A stretch of DNA of 64,000 bases, taken from NCBI RefSeq assembly GCF_017654505.1, contig NC_054534.1, positions 25,673,189 to 25,737,188 on the forward strand, read 5' to 3'. The notes beneath the pieces are model-generated. The model searched no databases. It was not told the DNA's origin and worked only from the letters and a program-made list of their open reading frames with translations. Each line of letters starts with the position of its first letter. Within the stretch, counting starts at the first letter, position 1. The position numbers and the translations under genes were made by a program. This DNA is from Polyodon spathula. Lineage: Eukaryota > Chordata > Actinopteri > Acipenseriformes > Polyodontidae. Positions 40,759 to 49,707 of this stretch are shown in pieces.

Positions 40759-42499
40759 CAAACTAAGACCTACTGCGCTCAAGGCGGATGTTTCCCGAAG
40801 TATGCTAAATTAATTGCGTATTTCATTATTTAGTTTATTTCTTTCCCACTACCTGCCTTTGATGAAGCTACAATTAGCAATTCACTTAATTGAATTATAT
40901 TTTCTGACGACGAAGAAATGAGCTCAAAACTATTTTTCTAGCTACACAATCCTTAAAGGAATTGGAATTGATTTAGAGCACCAAATTACAACGTAGACTG
41001 ACTGGCAGATTACAAACCTGGTAGCCTTATTTCTTCTACCCTGGAGGGAACCCCACCATTAATACTGGGCCAACGTTTTGATTTTATTCTCTAAATCTAT
41101 TCCAATTGCAACGAGTAAGTGAGCTGGGGATAAGTTGATCCTCAGATTTATAATAATAATATTGCTACAGGTGTTAAAGCCATATTGCACTAAGGCCAGT
41201 GTCCAAAATTTGCTGAAATTGGCACGATTTTTTTCCGAATTCATATTTGCTTTTTTTAATTGTGCACTCTGCCTTATTTCTGTGAAATGCATTTCCATGT
41301 TCTTTGGTTTGTTTCTTTATTGAATATTATTTGTAATAAAACGTCTTTTTTTAACTGAAGGATAAGGGGCTCAATGTTTTTGTGATGTGCATGCTTGTGT
41401 TTTTTATTGTAGGCTAGTCTGGAGTTGAGCTGGGGGCTTCCAAATTCCTGTTAATTAGTACCCATTTTCTATTTAAACCCTGATCACTTGGTCCTTCACT
41501 GTCTAATATTTCTTTTTGTAGCAAATCTCAGATGCCGTATTTCGTGCTTCACCGCTAATTTACACTTCTTTGCCTTTCACTAGAGGTCAATTCTCTGCGC
41601 AGCGCTACCAAGATATTATCAATTATTTTCCTACCGGTGATTCTACTCATCATTCAGCTTTTCTATTCGGCTGCAGGAGCTCCAACGTTAGTCTTTCCTG
41701 CTCCATCCAGCCCAGAAACCACGCTGTACAAACCGCAGCTTCATTACTCAACTTGTCCACGTCTTTGTCAGAAAGACTGTCCTTGACATTCCCGTTGTCA
41801 GTGATTGCCCTGCCATAGCTCTATTTAAGTCCACCACAAAGCTTTGTCAGCTGAATCTTTCTTTACTCCTCATATATATAAAGTTGCTGCAAAGTTATAT
41901 CTGACATAACCAAACCACAACCTTTCGGCAATGTTGTGAAATATAGAAACCTTGTGTTAGCTGGGTAGTTTTGGGGTGGTAATATGCATTCAGTGCTGTA
42001 CCAGGTAATCACAATTTTTTCTGGTTCTCAGGACTGAAGTATAATGTTGGCTCTAGTACCCCTCTAGTACCTCTTTTCCACTGGCCTACACTGCTGTTAT
42101 GTCCAGCCGAGCAGGAACCAACCGTGAAATTCTGGCCCCGCAACCTACACAGTATCTAATACTGGTTCGGTTGCAAGCAAGCCAAGGGGCGTTAAAGGAA
42201 CTCGTCCTTACTTTGAGTCAGTCAGTGCAGTGCACTGAAAGTAAACAGTAGGCTAAACGCTGACTTTTGCTAGTTAGCTGCCCTGTATTAAGTATTTAAA
42301 TTGAATATAGCAAATACAAATAAAGTGTAAACAAATAGTGTTTGCAGTGTTTCGCTAGTAAAGTTTGAGCTGGTAACTGAAATGTACACAAACACAGACT
42401 GTTACTTTTACATTAAGATAGATGTGTTTGTGTACAAAGATAAAGAACACCTTCATGTAAGTCAAGTTTTTTTTTTTTTGATGTTATCCTATTTTCTAG
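40759..42499. other. Sequence between the two coding relics
   Basis: No exon recognised. CTCTTTTCCACTGG near 42071 resembles the terminus of fish Harbinger-type elements. Confidence 0.4.
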
Positions 42500-42751
42500 G
42501 AGGAGCAAAAAAATCACCAAACCTGCCAAAGTTATAAAAAGGTGTAATAAACAAACAGAAGAAAATATTCTGCAGAAGATGAAACTAAAGGTTAGTAACG
42601 GCTTGTTGAAAGTCTCAAATAAAGTTTTCTAGCACTTTTATAAAAATGTTTAGTTTCTAATATATTGTACATTTTTACCTAGGTGACGCAATTAAAACAA
42701 AAGGAAAAAAAAATCATCTGAGAACTCATCCATACATACAAGATACCAGCA

Positions 42752-42753
<2 letters not shown>

Positions 42754-42822
<69 letters not shown>

Positions 42823-42838
42823 TATATATATAATGTGT
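42754..42838. repeat. (TA)n-(CA)n microsatellite
   Basis: About 55 bases of TA followed by short CA and TA runs, inside the BEN-like locus. Confidence 0.95.
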
Positions 42839-42859
42839 GTATGTATGTGTCCTTGTATC

Positions 42860-42906
42860 TATTATTATTTCTTAGAAGACGTCCTTACCCAGGATGACTT
42901 TCAGTT
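42860..42906 (-). repeat. SINE/L2-type tail fragment, degraded
   Basis: ATTTCTTAGAAGACGTCCTT and ACCCAGGATGACTTTCAG match, with substitutions, the tail of the SINE at 2531-2754. Confidence 0.45.
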
Positions 42907-44186
42907 GTTACAAAATATACATACATTACAATAACAATAACTTCTGTTCAAAAAAGGGGAAATTTAACTAGGAGCTAGTCCAAAATTCAGAATGATTCAG
43001 TTAAGGGGCAGAACAAGTAAAATCAAATAATCTGGCAATAGCACAGATTAGACAACAGGTGCAATTAAAAGTAATAGAGATGTTAACAGCAAAAGTGACT
43101 TCAGGATGCATTAGAAGTTGTAGATTACAGATATGCATACACTGTCTATTTTTACTAACTATCACCTGTTAGGTAGTGTTCTGCAGCCAACTTTAGTTTT
43201 TGCCCCCCCCCCCCCAAGTTTTAGGGACTCTTTCTGAACAAATAAAAGCACTGGTGGAGAAGACATGGGGTGTAAGTTAATCTAGCTGAACAGATAAACA
43301 CGGTTATTTAAAGATGCACATGCAATTGCTGCTATTATACTGTCATTCTGTATTTTATTTTTCAATTTAATTTATAAATCAGAGGCAAGAAGATTCAGAG
43401 CCAAATGCACAGACAACTGGGTTCCCACCATCAGAAGTAAGAATAGTGATCCATCCAGTGAAGAAAACCTAGAATTGCTTAATCTATGATTAGCCTATTA
43501 TGAACTAACTACGCAGATGTGCGTTTATGTTTCACTTAATGTTTCACTATGATGTATGCCAATAACTCTCTATTTTGTTTATCCCTAGTTTATTACAAGA
43601 GGCTTTATTGATCACTGCCAAAAGCAAACCCCACAAAAATTCATTAACCATCTCCTGCACGGTCTGTACAGCACAATATATCTGTCTAGTCGTTCCCTTT
43701 CTGGTGCTGCCTATAACAAAGGGTACAAGCCAGAGCCACCAGTACTGGGAGCACGAAATAATAGGTAAGTAAAAAATTTAAGATTTAGAAATATGTTTTT
43801 ATTATGAAAAGCTCTCCAGTGTTGTAAATGATTAATGTTGCACTTGCATGCTTTCACTCAAGACATAGATGGCTAATTGTGAAAAGCATTAGGTACCTGA
43901 AACGTTTTTGTAATATCATATTGCATAGAGCGACAGTAGACTACGATAGTTGCTGCAGCATCTTTAGATATATATGCTTTATTGACCAAACATATAGCAA
44001 CCTGTGTAAAATTACCGTTTCTTTTATTTTACAAATAGGAGCAGTGAGAACAGTATTTCCTGACCAGAATACCTCTGGAATTAGAAGCTGCATCAGACAG
44101 AAACTCCAAAATGCCTGCAAGAGACTACGATGAAAGGGCAGTGATGCTGCTACTGCTGCTGCTGCTGCAAAAAAAAAAACAATAAT

Positions 44187-44192
44187 AATAAA
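44187..44192 (+). promoter_or_regulatory. AATAAA after BEN-like relic
   Basis: Poly(A) hexamer 54 bases after the TGA at 44131-44133, just after a (CTG)n and an A-rich run. Confidence 0.35.
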
Positions 44193-44333
44193 TGTATTTT
44201 TTAAAATTGAATTAGCATTAGTTATTTTACTTGATCTGATGTTTGTACACTAATATGTAACTGTCAAATGTGTGGGAATGGGAAAAGAAAGGCTAAAATA
44301 TGTTCTGCTATAGGAATGATAGGCTGTACATGT

Positions 44334-44592
44334 GGTATTCATACCATGGATCCAGAAAATGGTAAATGTTGGTGTTCATACCAACGTTCCAGAACATGGT
44401 AAACTGTGGTAATTATGCCACGGTACTTGAACACGGTAAAAGGTGGTATTTATACCACGGTACATAAACATGGTAAAAGGCGGTATTTATACTACAGTAC
44501 ATAAACATGGTAAAAGGCAGTATTAATACCACGGTACATAAACATGGTAAAGGGCAGTATTTATACCATGTTAAATGGTGAACAGGGTAAAC
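44334..44592. repeat. 37-bp minisatellite
   Basis: Units start at 44334, 44371, 44408, 44445, 44482, 44519 and 44556, exactly 37 bases apart. The consensus reads roughly GGTATTTATACCACGGTAC then ATAAACATGGTAAAAGGC. The unit is full of GGTA/TACC mirror pairs, so each repeat can fold on itself. The tract degenerates after 44592. Confidence 0.95.
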
Positions 44593-44982
44593 CATGGCAC
44601 TTTTACCATGCTAACTGTGAAAATGCTGTGTTTTTTTTTTTTTACTATGTTTTTTACCATGGTAAACTTGCATAAGGGGATTGCAATACAATAAATAATG
44701 TATGACATACTCAGAGCAAATACTTAGTGTATTAGGAGGAATGTCGATTTGAAGTTTATATCTGAGACTAATGACCTTTTCAAGTGTTGCTCCATGCCCA
44801 CTAGAGGGCAGTACATGTATAATCGGGGCTGTGATCCAATATTCTAATCTAAACATTACCAGAAAGTCTTAGCACATCCAACCCGAGCACACCCTATACA
44901 GATGCATCTCCCCCAGGCGTGCATGGAACAGGATCTTATTGGTCCAATAACTTTATTCGACATCCACTTCAACAGTTATTGA

Positions 44983-45155
44983 CACAAAACTTAGAGTTTT
45001 TTAGCGTTGCATAGGAGTTTGATCCATTCCTACTTTTACTATGAGTGTAATAAGACACACCTGAGCTTGTTGACTATACACTGGTCAGTCAAGCTCGTAG
45101 TAAAACCTGGCACGGGTGAAACTGCTATGCAATACGAGTTACATTATCATCACTG
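44983..45155. mobile_element. Small foldback element, copy C
   Basis: Carries ATAAGACACACCTGAGCTTG and CTGCTATGCAATACGAGT, matching copies A and B. The outer ends are more decayed (right end ATCACTG). This shows the family is dispersed. Confidence 0.6.
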
Positions 45156-45321
45156 TGTTGTGTTTAGTTTATAATAAGTCTCAATGTACAATCAAACTGC
45201 AAAGATCATGAAAGCCTATCCAAAAGGTAATCTTATTCAATTTAAGCACTGTTCATGGTTCAATTTAGAAACTGTCTGCGTGCTTAAAATTATTTTATTA
45301 CCCCCTTCTGGGTGATGCATA

Positions 45322-46464
45322 CAGTGGCTTGCGAAAGTATTGACCCCCCCTTAGCATTTTTCCTATTTTGTTGCCTTACAACCTGGAATTAAAATTGATT
45401 TTTTGGGGGTTTGTATCATTTGATTTACACAACATGCCTACCACTTTGAAGATGCAAAATATTTGTTATTGTGAAACAAACAAGAAATAAGACAAAAAAA
45501 TAGAAAACTTGAGCGTGCATAAGTATTCACCCCCCCAAAGTCAATACTTTGTAGAGCCACCTTTTGCAGCAATTACAGCTGCAAGTCTCTTGGGGTATGT
45601 ATCAATAAGCTTGGCATATATGCTTGGGGAGTCTCCCACATGCCTTTTGGCGAACACCAAACGTGTCTGCTTATTTTTTTCGTTAAGCAATGGCTTTTTT
45701 TCTGGCCACTCTTCCATAAAGCCCAGCTCTGTGGAGTGTACGGCTTAAAGTGGTCCTATGGACAGATACTCCAATCTGCGCTGTGGAGCTTTGCAGCTCC
45801 TTCAAGGTTATCTTTGGTCTCTTTGTTGCCTCTCTGATTAATGCCTTCCTTGCCTGGTCCGTGAGTTTTGGTGGGCAGCCCTCTCTTGTCAGGTTTGTTG
45901 TGGTGCCATATTCTTTCCATTTTTTAATAATGGCTTTAATGGTGCTCCGTGGGATGTTCAAAGTTTCGGATATTTTTTTATAACCCAACCCTGATCTGTA
46001 CTTCTCCACAACTTTGTCCCTGACCTGTTTGGAGAGCTCCTTGGTATTCATGGTGATGCTTGCTTGGTGGTGCCCCTTGCTTAGTGGTGTTGCAGACTCT
46101 GGGGCCTTTCAGAACAGGTGTATATATACTGAGATCATGTGACAGATCATGTGACACTTAGATTGCAAACAGGTGGACTTTATTTAACAAATTATGTGAC
46201 TTCTGAAGGTAATTGGTTGCACCAGATCTTATTTAGAGGCTTAATAGCAAAGGGGGTGAATACATATGCACGCACCACTTTTCCGTTATTTAATTTTTTA
46301 AATTTTTTGAAACAAGTTATTTTTTTCATTTCACTTCACCAATTTGAACTATTCTGTGTATGTCCATTACATGAAATCCAAATAAAAATACCTTTTAATT
46401 CCAGGTTGTAAGGCAACAAAACAGGAAAAATGCCAAGGGGGGTCAATACTTTCGCAAGCCACTG
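45322..46464 (-). mobile_element. Internally deleted Tc1/mariner element with IR/DR ends
   Basis: Complete 1,143-base element with matching inverted ends, CAGTGGCTTGCGAAAGTATT at 45322 and its reverse complement ending at 46464, and TA on both sides. The terminal repeats match over about 70 bases with few differences. Inner repeats (GTGCATAAGTATTCACCCC near 45515 and GGGGGTGAATACATATGCAC near 46253) give the IR/DR arrangement of fish Tc1 elements. The catalytic half of the transposase has been deleted. Confidence 0.92.
45683..46051 (-). pseudogene. Tc1 transposase, DNA-binding half only
   Basis: A 122-codon frame beginning MNTKELSKQVRDKVVEKYRS. It has two helix-turn-helix units of the paired-like domain: GYKKISETLNIPRSTIKAII at about 23-42 and KRPKITLKELQSS at about 77-89, with GRVARKK near the end as the basic segment. 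The frame stops at TAA (45683-45685), and none of the three catalytic acidic residues is present. The DNA-binding half is free of stops, so it could still bind the ends as an inhibitor, which is inference. Confidence 0.85.
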
Positions 46465-46589
46465 TATCCATGCCAGGGAATATAGTGGGGGCATCATTAC
46501 ATGTGAATGTCTCTTTAGAGTTGTACATGTATTATCCAAATGTGATTTTTTTTTTTTTTTTTTTTTTAAACACAGGTTTCACTTTTTCC

Positions 46590-46720
46590 AAACGTGATGA
46601 GACTTGCTAAGAATTTGTTTTAACACAGGTTATTGTGTCTCAGGCTGTCTCTCTGTCTGTGTCACATTTACAGTTTTACTTGTAAAGAACCGCTTATCCA
46701 GTTAATGTATGGTGAAACTT
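46590..46720. repeat. Single relative of the 56.6-kb repeat unit
   Basis: CTGTCTGTGTCACATTTACA, then GAACCGCTTATCCAGTTAAT. The same order of motifs occurs three times in tandem at 56590-56950. Confidence 0.55.
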
Positions 46721-47031
46721 AAAATAGACATTCCTAGAGCATCAGAGTATGGGTTATAAATATGACATCTATTAGAGATCTATCAGGAGCGTGGACAAGT
46801 AGATCACTATCCTCTTCAGGCACAGTATGCACATGTAAGCATGTAAATCTATACAACAGACAGACATACAGATGCCTTCTTATAATCGTTTTACTAATGG
46901 TTTGCTTTGCATGCCACAGATGAATCACTGTTTCTGACTCTGACTGAAAGTTAATATGTTGTGAGGGTTGAAAGAAATCGACCCCTGAAAGAGAAGACGA
47001 GCACTTGAGCACTGAGGCGTCAAGGCTGTAG

Positions 47032-47036
47032 GGCAC
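47032..47036. repeat. Target site duplication, left copy
   Basis: GGCAC, repeated directly after the right LTR at 49703-49707. Confidence 0.9.
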
Positions 47037-47717
47037 TGTAGCATGGCGGTAGGAAAGCCCTGCTGTTTAATCATATTGTTTGTTTATTTTTAGAACGGGG
47101 TCTCCTCCTCCGCCCCTGTGTTATTTTGTATTTTTTTATTTTTTTATATTTTTGTTTATAGATGACGGCGAACCGCCGTGTGTTTTGTTTGTTTATTATT
47201 TTGTATGACAGCGTAGCTGTGCTTTTAGTTTTGTTATTATTTTGCAGCGTGGATGGGAAGCCCCATCCACATTATGAAATTCGTGCAGAAGGTGGCCATC
47301 TCCCAAATTAGTTAAGTGTCTAATTTGTTGCTAATCGGGAGATGGTCACCTGTATAAATACCTGCAGCTCTCTGCACTCGGGGTGGGTGTTCACAGGAGG
47401 AACGAGTGTGAGTGAGTGAGTGAGTGAGTGAGTGAGTGAGTGAGTGAGTGAGAGGGAGAGAGGGAGGAGAAACTAAATTTAAAAGAATATAAGCATCCAT
47501 GAAGGCTACTGCCCAGCCGGACCTTAATTCATTATTTGTGTTCGAGATTTGTTTTATTTCAAACCTTTAATTTTGCTCTGTGAGCAAGTGCTTATTTTTG
47601 TTTAAATATATTGTTTATTTTTCTTTATTAAACGGCGTACGCGCCACTGCACTGTACCTTTTGTTTTTGTTCTTCCTCCTTCTGGTGTGGGTCACCGTAA
47701 CGCCATTTTTTGCCATA
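47037..47717 (+). repeat. 5' LTR
   Basis: About 681 bases, starting TGTAGCATGGCGG. TATAAATA is at 47353-47360. A (GTGA)n expansion at about 47408-47450 is absent from the 3' LTR. The poly(A) signal is changed to TATTAAA, and the LTR ends GCCATA where the 3' LTR has GCCACA. Confidence 0.9.
47408..47452. repeat. (GTGA)n microsatellite in 5' LTR
   Basis: About eleven GTGA units just after the LTR transcription start region. The 3' LTR has only degenerate GAGAGCGAGTGAGG here, so the expansion arose after insertion. Confidence 0.9.
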
Positions 47718-47719
47718 CG

Positions 47720-47737
47720 TGGTGTTAGCAGTGAGAT
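47720..47737 (+). promoter_or_regulatory. Primer binding site, tRNA-Leu type
   Basis: TGGTGTTAGCAGTGAGAT begins two bases after the 5' LTR. It pairs, with three mismatches, with the 3' end of a vertebrate tRNA-Leu (TGGTGTCAGAAGTGGGAT in complement). Confidence 0.8.
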
Positions 47738-47854
47738 CACCAGCGCCTCCTGGACTCAGGCCAGAAGAGGTACTGCAGTTTCGTTTTTTTTTTTTTTTTT
47801 TTTTTAATTAATCATTATAATTATTTTTTTTGGAGTGAGGAATAGGAAGGAAGG

Positions 47855-48334
47855 ATGGGAGGAAAGAGGAGGAGCTGCAAGAAGCAGCAGCAGAGGCAAC
47901 AGCAGCAGCTGCAGCAACCTCAGCAGCAGAAGGTTTGGACCTCGACTGGGCAGCCGAGCAGGAAGAATGGAGGGCTGAAGGGGCCCCTATGTGCGGAGTC
48001 TGTGGTGAGTTTGGGCACGTTCGGGAGGACTTCCCCTATGGTGACCCCCTAATATGAGGAGGCCTGGAACCAGGGCCTGGTTGGGGATGCGGCAGAGTGG
48101 TTCTGGGTGAGATACCAGACTCCGCCAACGCCCAAGAGGGAGGATCCCGAACAGCCACAGCCCAAGCCTGCCCCAGCGGAGGAGTGGTGCCTGCTGGTCC
48201 CACCACAGCAGCTGGAGGTTGTCTGGGAAGCCCTCCTCCACAGCATGGGCGTACAGTATGGTTGCTGCATCTGTGGGGAGTGTGGCCATTTCCCAGCTAA
48301 CTGCCCCCTCCCACCAGAAGAAGCCCCTGCATAG
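47855..48334 (+). pseudogene. gag-like frame with two CCHC knuckles, frame-broken
   Basis: An acidic, Gln/Ala-rich segment (QEAAAEATAAAAATSAAEG) leads into a first zinc knuckle at 47992-48033 (CGVCGEFGHVREDF, last Cys replaced by Phe). A TGA at 48055-48057 ends that frame. The next frame, one base on, continues EEAWNQGLVGDAAEWFWVRY. It then reads EEWCLLVPPQQLEVVWEALL and a second, perfect knuckle at 48263-48304 (CCICGECGHFPANC, C-x2-C-x4-H-x4-C), ending at 48334. Such knuckles bind genomic RNA in retrotransposon nucleocapsid. No capsid-like domain was recognised before them. It is not clear whether the frame change is a mutation or a programmed shift. Confidence 0.65.
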
Positions 48335-48995
48335 GTTGCTGAGGGGAGCACAGGAGAAAAACGCCCGGCCACAGTGGCTGCGAAGATGGCCAAACCCCGC
48401 ACCACAGCTAGGCCTGGTTCTCCTCCCACCGTCGCCTTCCGAGGGTCCGCCGCTGCCCTGCCTTGCACCGCCTGGGGCTGCCTGTCGCTCTACATCGCCT
48501 GGGGCTGCTTCTCTCTCTCTTTTATCCCCTATGGTCGCCGAGGGTCCTGCTTCGCCTGGGGTTTCTTGTCTCTCCGCTGCTTCGCCTGGGGTCGCCAAGG
48601 GTCCCGCTTCGCCTGGGGTTTCTTGTCTCTCCTCTGCTTCACCTGGGGTCGCCAAGGGTCCCGCTTCGCCTGGGGTTGCCTGTCTCTCCTCTGCTTCGCC
48701 TGGGGCCACTGTCGGCACGGCTTTGCTTGGGGCCACTGTCTGGCTTGCGCCGCCTGGAGCAGGTACTAGTCCTGCAGGACCGCAGGAATCACCGGGGCCG
48801 GCGCCTCAGAAAAGGGGGAGGCCGGCTACAAAGAAGCGGGGAGGTCAGGAGACCAGCACCCCCAGCCGTACTTTCGTGGCAGGAGGAACAGTGGCTGAAG
48901 CCCCGGAAGAGGGAGCTACCAGCCAGGAAGACATGGGGGGAGGAAGACCTCCCACCATGGCCACCCCCATGGATTACTCCAGACCCCTCTTCTAG
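48219..48995 (+). CDS. Ala/Ser/Pro/Gly-rich open frame in LTR element
   Basis: A 258-codon frame overlapping the end of the gag-like part in another phase. It spans the 57-bp repeats, then a basic segment (KRGRPATKKRGG, like an AT-hook) and ends 50 bases before the polypurine tract. Other frames on both strands are also open over the GC-rich repeat, so openness alone is weak evidence. The basic segment outside the repeat and the end position next to the tract make this frame the most plausible one. Confidence 0.3.
   Translation: MSGKPSSTAWAYSMVAASVGSVAISQLTAPSHQKKPLHRLLRGAQEKNARPQWLRRWPNPAPQLGLVLLPPSPSEGPPLPCLAPPGAACRSTSPGAASLSLLSPMVAEGPASPGVSCLSAASPGVAKGPASPGVSCLSSASPGVAKGPASPGVACLSSASPGATVGTALLGATVWLAPPGAGTSPAGPQESPGPAPQKRGRPATKKRGGQETSTPSRTFVAGGTVAEAPEEGATSQEDMGGGRPPTMATPMDYSRPLF
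48535..48705. repeat. Three 57-bp tandem repeats in the LTR element
   Basis: Units start at 48535, 48592 and 48649, each TCGCCAAGGGTCCCGCTTCG-like. 57 is a multiple of three, so all six frames stay open. In the 48219-48995 frame each unit codes SPGVAKGPASPGVSCLSSA. Confidence 0.95.
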
Positions 48996-49047
48996 GACAT
49001 TGAGACTGAGGGGGGAGGTGGCCGTTGGGGCCATGTGTGCTTTGCAC

Positions 49048-49058
49048 AAGGAGGGGGA
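49048..49058 (+). promoter_or_regulatory. Polypurine tract
   Basis: AAGGAGGGGGA immediately before the 3' LTR (TGTAGCA at 49061). This is the plus-strand priming site. Confidence 0.85.
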
Positions 49059-49060
49059 TA

Positions 49061-49702
49061 TGTAGCAGGGCAGTAGGAAAGCCCTGCTGTTTAATCATAT
49101 TGTTTGTTTATTTTTAGAACAGGTTCTCTCCCTCCGCCCCTGTGTTATTTTATATTTGTTTATTGTTTTATATTTTTGTTTATAGATGACGGCAAACCAC
49201 TGTGTGTTTTGTTTGTTTATTTTGTATGACAGCATAGCTATGCTTTTAGTTTTGTTATTGTTTTGCAGCGTGGGTGGGATGCCCCATCCACATTATGAAA
49301 CTTGTGCAGAAGATGGCCATCTCCCAAATTAGTTAAGTGTCTAATTTGTTGCTAATCGGGAGATGGTCACCTGTATAAATACCTGCAGCTCTCTGCACTC
49401 GGGGTGGGTGTTCAGAGGAGAAATGAGAGAGCGAGTGAGGAGTGAGAGAGGAGAAACTAAATTTAAAAGAATATAAGGATCCGTGAAGGCTACTGCCCAG
49501 CCGGACCTTAATTCATTATTTGTGTTCGAGATTTGTTTTATTTCAAACCTTTTATTTTGCTCTGTGAGCAAGTGTTTATTTTTGTTTAAATATTTTGTTT
49601 ATTTTTTCTTTAATAAACGGCGCACGCGCCACTGCACTGTACCTTTTGTTTTTGTTGTGCTTCCTTCTGGTCTGAGTCACCGCAATGCCATTTCCTGCCA
49701 CA
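49061..49702 (+). repeat. 3' LTR
   Basis: About 642 bases, TGTAGCAGGGCAG to TTCCTGCCACA. TATAAATA is at 49374-49381 and AATAAA at about 49611-49616, just before CGGCGCACGCG. By eye it is highly similar to the 5' LTR apart from the GTGA expansion and scattered substitutions. Confidence 0.92.
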
Positions 49703-49707
49703 GGCAC
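49703..49707. repeat. Target site duplication, right copy
   Basis: GGCAC, identical to 47032-47036. Confidence 0.9.

Larger units (their letters stand above)
42500..44133 (+). pseudogene. Spliced BEN-like domain gene relic
   Basis: Candidate exons with GT/AG borders: 42500-42590 (basic, RSKKITKPAKVIKRCNKQ), 43383-43436 (RQEDSEPNAQTTGFPPSE), 43589-43764 and 44039-44133. The third, read in the phase set by the second, gives TPQKFINHLLHGLYSTIYLS then SRSLSGAAYNKGYKPEPPVL. This resembles the first half of a BEN domain. The fourth gives AVRTVFPDQNTSG and CIRQKLQNACKRLR then TGA, resembling the BEN C-terminal helix. The two halves are in different frames; one missing base near 43753-43757 would explain this. 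BEN domains bind DNA or chromatin proteins. AATAAA at 44187-44192 fits transcript ending. The assignment rests on pattern by eye. Confidence 0.4.
47037..49702 (+). mobile_element. Complete pol-less LTR retrotransposon
   Basis: A 2,666-base element with every structural mark: 5' LTR 47037-47717, primer binding site 47720-47737, internal region of about 1.34 kb, polypurine tract 49048-49058, 3' LTR 49061-49702, and a GGCAC target duplication. The internal region is GC-rich against an AT-rich background. It encodes a gag-like frame with two CCHC knuckles and a 57-bp tandem repeat, and leaves no room for protease, reverse transcriptase or integrase. It is therefore non-autonomous. Priming by tRNA-Leu and the LTR style suggest a Ty3/gypsy-related parent, which is inference. 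Confidence 0.92.

Noticed and set aside
47987..48736. 249-codon minus-strand open frame
   Set aside because: It is a shadow of the 57-bp repeat and GC-rich retrotransposon interior; the element's signals all read on the plus strand.
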